Program-made: the position numbers and the translations under genes | NCBI GenBank assembly: GCA_021325145.1 | Contig: JAJPHR010000097.1 | Location: 1-64,000 of the forward strand | DNA from: Verrucomicrobiota bacterium | GTDB taxonomy: Bacteria > Verrucomicrobiota > Verrucomicrobiia > Limisphaerales > Pedosphaeraceae | Direction of reading: 5' to 3' | DNA: 64,000 nt | Shown: positions 60,470 through 64,000 of the stretch, piece by piece | Numbering within the stretch: position 1 is the first letter of the stretch | Layout of the letters: every line of letters starts with the position of its first letter | The notes under the pieces: model-generated | The model's input: the letters and a program-made list of their open reading frames with translations, nothing else | Told to the model about the DNA's origin: nothing | The model's database searches: none

Positions 60470-62986
60470 ATGAACAGCTCGTTCCGCTTTCTCCGTTTCG
60501 CGTTGTTCTGCTGCTTGTTTCTGCCGGCAGTTCCGGCCCTCCTTCCCGCTGCCGAGATGCCTTTTGAGGAACTGCGTTCGGCGGAACAAGTTCGCCGCCT
60601 CACTGCCGAGCAAGCCGCGCGACATTACCCGGTGCGACTCCGGGGCGTGTTGACTTTCTTCGATGACAGCCAGTTTTACCGCTTTATTCAGGATGACACC
60701 GCCGGCATCTATTTCTATATGGGCGAGGGCATCAACAATCCCGGCCTCGCGGCGGGTCAGTTGGTGGAAATTGAAGGCGAAACCAACCCGGGCGAATACG
60801 CGCCCATCATCATGCCGCACCAAATTCGCATCCTGGCCCCGGGCGAATTTCCCACCGCCAAACCGGTGCCGTTCGAACAAATGGCCAGCGGGCAGGAAGA
60901 CAGCCAGTTCATCGAGATTCACGGCACCGTTCGTTCGGTCCGGTTTGACGAACCCACCAAGTATTATTTGATCGATATCGCCACCGGCGGCGGGCGGCTT
61001 ACCGCACTCGCCACGCAAGTGCCCGTCACTCTCAGCGACGACCTTGTGGATAGCGTCATTCGCGCTCGCGGCGTGTGCGTCACGCGCTTTAATAAACAAA
61101 GACAGTTGTTTGACCTCCGGCTCCTGGTGCCACGTCCCACGGACCTGGTGATCGAAACGCCCGCTCCAGCCGATCCTTTCGCGGTGGCCGCCGCGCCGAT
61201 TGGCAGTCTCCTGCGTTTCACGCCCGAAGGCGCCTACGGACATCGCGTTAAAGTCCAGGGCACCGTGGTTTATCATCGGACTAATGAAAACACCCTCTAC
61301 ATTCAAGATGGGACGGAAGGGCTGCACGTCGAAACCAGGCTGCCCCGCCAATTGCTCCCGGGCGAAACCGTCGAGGTGCTCGGTTTTCCAGCGCGGGGAG
61401 AATACACGCCCATGATGCAGGATGCCGTGTTCCGAAAAATCGCGTCCGAACCGCCGCCCACCCCGGACGAAGTCACCGCTGACGAGGCGCTGAAAGGAAC
61501 TCACGATGGACGCCTCGTGCGCATCCAGGCCACGGTGCTGGATCGGGCGCGGCACAGCCAGGAACAGTTTCTGGTCCTCGAAGCCGGCGGCTTCATCTTC
61601 CATGCCTACCTCGCCAGGAAGGGCCGAGGCGTTGACTTCGCATACCTGGAAAACGGGAGCAAAATCGCCGCCACCGGTGTTTGCGTGGTCGAGCCGGGCC
61701 CCGAATGGCATCCGGGCGCGGATTGGCGGGCCAAGTCCTTTCGTCTTCTGCTCCGCTCGGCGGGGGACATCGAAGTTCTCCAACGCCCGCCCTGGTGGAC
61801 CCTGCAAAAAATGCTCTGGGCGGTTGGCCTGCTTGCGCTGGTGATGTTGACGGCGTTTGCGTGGGTAGCCGTTCTGCGCCGGCGCGTCCACGAACAAACC
61901 GGCATCATCCGCCAAAAACTCGCCGCCGAAGCCGCCTTGAAGGAACGCTATGAAGACCTCGTCGAAAACGCCAACGATATCGTCTTCACCCACGATCTCG
62001 ATGGCCGCGTTACTTCCATCAATCGAGCTGGCGAGAAACTCCTCCAGCGCCGACGCGAGGACATCGTTTCCAAAAACCTCGTGGAACTCGTCGCGGAGGA
62101 GCAGCGCGCCGCCGCCGAACAGTGGCTTGCCCAGGTCGTCAAAGGCACCGAACCGCCCACCGCTGAATGGGACTTCCTGAATGCCGCCGGTCAGCGCATC
62201 CGGCTCGATATGAACAGCCGCGTCGTCGAATCCGGCGGCAAGCGCGTCGAAGTCGAGAGCATCGCGCGCGACGTCACCGAACGCAAACGCCTGGAACGCG
62301 AAATCCTCGAAATCAGCACCCGCGAACAGCGGCGCATCGGGCACGATCTCCACGATGGCGTCTGCCAGCATCTCGCGGGCATCGCCTATCGCACGGACAT
62401 CCTCGCCGACCAACTCCAGGAAAAGGGCGTGGTCGAGTCCAGCGAAGTGGAACGGATCAGCCGCTTCCTCAATGAAGTCATCACGCAAACACGCGGCGTG
62501 GCCCGTGGTCTGTCCCCGGCGCGCCTGGCCGAAGATGGCCTCGAAGCCGCGCTGGAGGAACTCGCCGCCAATACCAGCCGCCTGTTCAACATCAAATGTC
62601 GCTTCGCCTGCGAAGAACCACTTCCTCCCATCGACGCCGGCGTCCTGCTGCACCTGTTTTACATCGCCCAGGAAGCCGTCTCCAACGCCGCCAAGCATGG
62701 CAACCCTTCGAACATCGCCATCTCCCTCGCGCGCGCCGGCGACCGCTTCGCCCTCACCGTTCAGGATGATGGCATCGGGTTCCAATTACCCGCGACGGGT
62801 TCCGCCGGCATGGGCATCCGCATCATGCGCTATCGCGCGCGCTTTATCGGGGCGAGTTTGGACTTGAAAAACCAGCCGGGCCATGGCACCCAAGTCACAT
62901 GCGTGTTTTATTCCGCCTCGCGCGCTTCCGAGGAAGGGCTCGCCGATGAGCGAGGAAGCCGCCAGCCAGCCCCCGTCGCCAAATAA
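60470..62986 (+). CDS. NarL-type sensor histidine kinase with periplasmic beta-domain sensor
   Basis: 838 aa. Signal peptide (to about 28), a long extracytoplasmic region (30-440) of three OB-like/beta segments ('RLRGVLTFFDDSQFYRFIQDD', 'VKVQGTVVYHRTNENTLYIQDG' and a third near 345), one membrane helix (about 447-470), a PAS domain ('YEDLVENANDIVFTHDLDGRV', 490-600), and a HisKA_3 motif 'EQRRIGHDLHDGVCQHLAG' with the phospho-His at about 625. The HATPase follows with N box 'EAVSNAAKHG', G1 'DDGIGF' and G2 'GMGIRIM'. Overlaps the response regulator gene by 41 bp. Confidence 0.9.
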   Translation: MNSSFRFLRFALFCCLFLPAVPALLPAAEMPFEELRSAEQVRRLTAEQAARHYPVRLRGVLTFFDDSQFYRFIQDDTAGIYFYMGEGINNPGLAAGQLVEIEGETNPGEYAPIIMPHQIRILAPGEFPTAKPVPFEQMASGQEDSQFIEIHGTVRSVRFDEPTKYYLIDIATGGGRLTALATQVPVTLSDDLVDSVIRARGVCVTRFNKQRQLFDLRLLVPRPTDLVIETPAPADPFAVAAAPIGSLLRFTPEGAYGHRVKVQGTVVYHRTNENTLYIQDGTEGLHVETRLPRQLLPGETVEVLGFPARGEYTPMMQDAVFRKIASEPPPTPDEVTADEALKGTHDGRLVRIQATVLDRARHSQEQFLVLEAGGFIFHAYLARKGRGVDFAYLENGSKIAATGVCVVEPGPEWHPGADWRAKSFRLLLRSAGDIEVLQRPPWWTLQKMLWAVGLLALVMLTAFAWVAVLRRRVHEQTGIIRQKLAAEAALKERYEDLVENANDIVFTHDLDGRVTSINRAGEKLLQRRREDIVSKNLVELVAEEQRAAAEQWLAQVVKGTEPPTAEWDFLNAAGQRIRLDMNSRVVESGGKRVEVESIARDVTERKRLEREILEISTREQRRIGHDLHDGVCQHLAGIAYRTDILADQLQEKGVVESSEVERISRFLNEVITQTRGVARGLSPARLAEDGLEAALEELAANTSRLFNIKCRFACEEPLPPIDAGVLLHLFYIAQEAVSNAAKHGNPSNIAISLARAGDRFALTVQDDGIGFQLPATGSAGMGIRIMRYRARFIGASLDLKNQPGHGTQVTCVFYSASRASEEGLADERGSRQPAPVAK

Positions 62987-63674
62987 GCCCGCCCCTCCGC
63001 CGGCCAACTCCCCAGCGCCCGCCAAAAATCACATCTTCATCGTGGACGATCACGCGATGTTCCGCGAGGGCATGCGCCAGCTCATTGATCGCGAGCCCGA
63101 CTTGACCGTGTGCGGCGACGCCGCGAACGCCACCGAAGCCCTGCAAGGCATCGCCGACACCCATCCCGACCTCGTCATCGTCGATATTTCCCTGGGCGGC
63201 GGCAGCGGCATCGATCTCATCAAAGCCATCAAGAGCCAATACGAAGACCTCCCCGTTCTCGTCGTTTCCATGCACGACGAAGCGCTCTATGCCGAACGCG
63301 CGTTGCGCGCCGGGGCCGCCGGTTACGTCATGAAACAGGAACCCTCCCGCACCGTGAAGACCGCCATTCGCAAAGTCTTTGAAGGTGGCATTCACCTCAG
63401 CGAAAAAATGACCGGCTCCGTCGTGGCCAAATTCGTACGCGGCCCCGTCAACGAACCCGGCTCGCTCCTGCAAACCCTGAGCGACCGCGAACTCGAAGTC
63501 TTCCAGCTTCTCGGCCAGGGCAAAGGCATCCGCCAAATCGCCGCCGAGATGAACCTCTCCATCCCCACCATCAACACCTTCCGCAACCGCATCCGCGAAA
63601 AGCTGCACCTCAAAACCTCCACCGAAGTCATGCTCCACGCCATCCAATGGGTCCGCGAAGAAGCCTCGCGGTAA
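62946..63674 (+). CDS. LuxR/NarL-type response regulator
   Basis: 242 aa from ATG 62946, inside the end of the kinase gene. N-terminal Pro-rich tail of 25 residues, receiver with 'IFIVDDHAMFREG', phospho-Asp in 'LVIVDISLGGGSGIDL' near residue 80 and 'VMKQEPSRT'. The C-terminal LuxR helix-turn-helix is 'LSDRELEVFQLLGQGKGIRQIAAEMNLS' region to 'LHLKTSTEVMLHAIQWV'. Cognate partner of the preceding HisKA_3 kinase; the targets are unknown. Confidence 0.92.
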   Translation: MSEEAASQPPSPNKPAPPPANSPAPAKNHIFIVDDHAMFREGMRQLIDREPDLTVCGDAANATEALQGIADTHPDLVIVDISLGGGSGIDLIKAIKSQYEDLPVLVVSMHDEALYAERALRAGAAGYVMKQEPSRTVKTAIRKVFEGGIHLSEKMTGSVVAKFVRGPVNEPGSLLQTLSDRELEVFQLLGQGKGIRQIAAEMNLSIPTINTFRNRIREKLHLKTSTEVMLHAIQWVREEASR

Positions 63675-63716
63675 CCCCTCAGCATTTCACAACTTTGTCC
63701 AACACGTTGTCGCCCG

Positions 63717-63770
63717 ATTGAGCCTTGGAGCTTGGGTATTTCTTGGTCACTTGGCATTGCCATCGGTCAT
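63717..63770 (-). repeat. Degenerate heptamer-like array
   Basis: GAGCCTTGGAGCTTGGGTAT followed by TTCTTGGTCACTTGGCATTG-type units at about 7-bp spacing, resembling the reverse arms of the heptamer arrays at 13258-13314 and 34045-34117 but decayed. It follows the response regulator gene by 45 bp. Confidence 0.4.
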
Positions 63771-63842
63771 TCCCTGCGCTCAGGTTTGTTTGCCTTGTCC
63801 ACCCCGGTAGAGCGCGTCAATCCGCGCACGTCAATCTCTCAC

Positions 63843-64000
63843 TCACTTCGGCCGCTGGAAAAAATCGGCGGGTGCAGGCTGCCCGGCCGGCACCAGGCGA
63901 ATTTCGCGCAGGTCGAGCAGTGCGCCTTTCATCGGGGGTTCGGCGCGCAGTTCCACGGTTTGGCGTCCGGCTTGCAACCGAATGGCCCCGAGCTTCGCCT
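63843..64000 (-). CDS. C-terminal end of a protein with carbohydrate-binding-like domain (partial)
   Basis: Reading leftward from the edge, an open frame of about 52 codons ends with TGA at 63845-63843 after 'PADFFQRPK'. It includes 'AIRLQAGRQTVELRAEPPMK' then 'ALLDLREIRLVPAG', the typical last strands of exported beta-sandwich (CBM-like) domains in sulfatases or glycosidases of this phylum. The rest lies to the right of the window. Confidence 0.55.
   Translation of the reverse strand, partial: AKLGAIRLQAGRQTVELRAEPPMKGALLDLREIRLVPAGQPAPADFFQRPK

Noticed and set aside
60425-62785. 786-aa open frame antisense to the histidine kinase gene
   Set aside because: It is the shadow of a high-GC gene; the sense strand has complete kinase motifs and the antisense translation shows none, only Asp/Glu/Phe/Gly-rich composition.

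Overview
The window looks like chromosomal DNA of a free-living member of the Verrucomicrobiota, probably of the Pedosphaera/Limisphaera side (subdivision 3). I infer this from the style of the 16S rRNA 5' portion at the left edge, the moderately high GC, and gene content typical of that group: an incomplete type II secretion pseudopilin operon, exported proteins that begin with a 'YQGRL' domain, PQQ-type propellers, Gfo/Idh/MocA oxidoreductases, PL/GH43/SGNH carbohydrate-active enzymes, and many short palindromic repeats. No database search was possible; all family calls come from reading the translations.

Layout. 0-0.8 kb: 5' part of a 16S rRNA gene (minus strand) with its leader, a boxA-like element and a promoter. 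0.8-6 kb (minus): bioD and a translationally coupled gspF-H-I-J-K operon. 6-12 kb (minus): larE, an olsB/olsA-like pair for ornithine lipid, and an M1 aminopeptidase. 12-19 kb: an M23 peptidase and a GH43-like enzyme (minus), then a GIY-YIG protein, an exported YQGRL protein and an SGNH hydrolase (plus). 19-23 kb: a response regulator, a decayed histidine kinase, a diheme peroxidase, an IS630-like remnant, a polysaccharide-lyase-like lipoprotein. 22.8-29.3 kb (minus): a CsgG-like/TPR/propeller protein, pilT, a small PilZ-like protein, a PQQ propeller. 29.6-34.8 kb (plus): Gfo/Idh/MocA, Rieske plus cytochrome b fused to diheme cytochrome c, an esterase. 35-43.5 kb: an exported protein, pqiAB, a response regulator, a giant GGG-repeat surface protein. 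43.5-48 kb: an ECF sigma factor fused to a membrane domain, and an ABC exporter. 48-57 kb (minus): a polysaccharide or sugar-nucleotide operon (methyltransferase, epimerase, GT2, oxidoreductase, UDP-sugar dehydrogenase, Nudix) followed upstream by a polytopic membrane protein and an exported protein. 57.7-63.7 kb (plus): a U32 peptidase-family protein and a NarL-type two-component pair. The right edge cuts a minus-strand gene.

The most remarkable signal is not a single gene. The window carries at least seven families of short palindromic or inverted repeats and a family of 7-bp-period arrays. Several copies lie in frame inside genes: they form most of the leader peptides of the pseudopilins GspH and GspJ, the hydrophobic core of the signal sequence of the M23 peptidase, the last residues and stop codon of the cytochrome b-c fusion, and two linkers of the U32 protein. 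A second unusual signal is the recurrence of an rRNA-operon-like promoter, leader and boxA-like motif in front of two loci that carry no rRNA.
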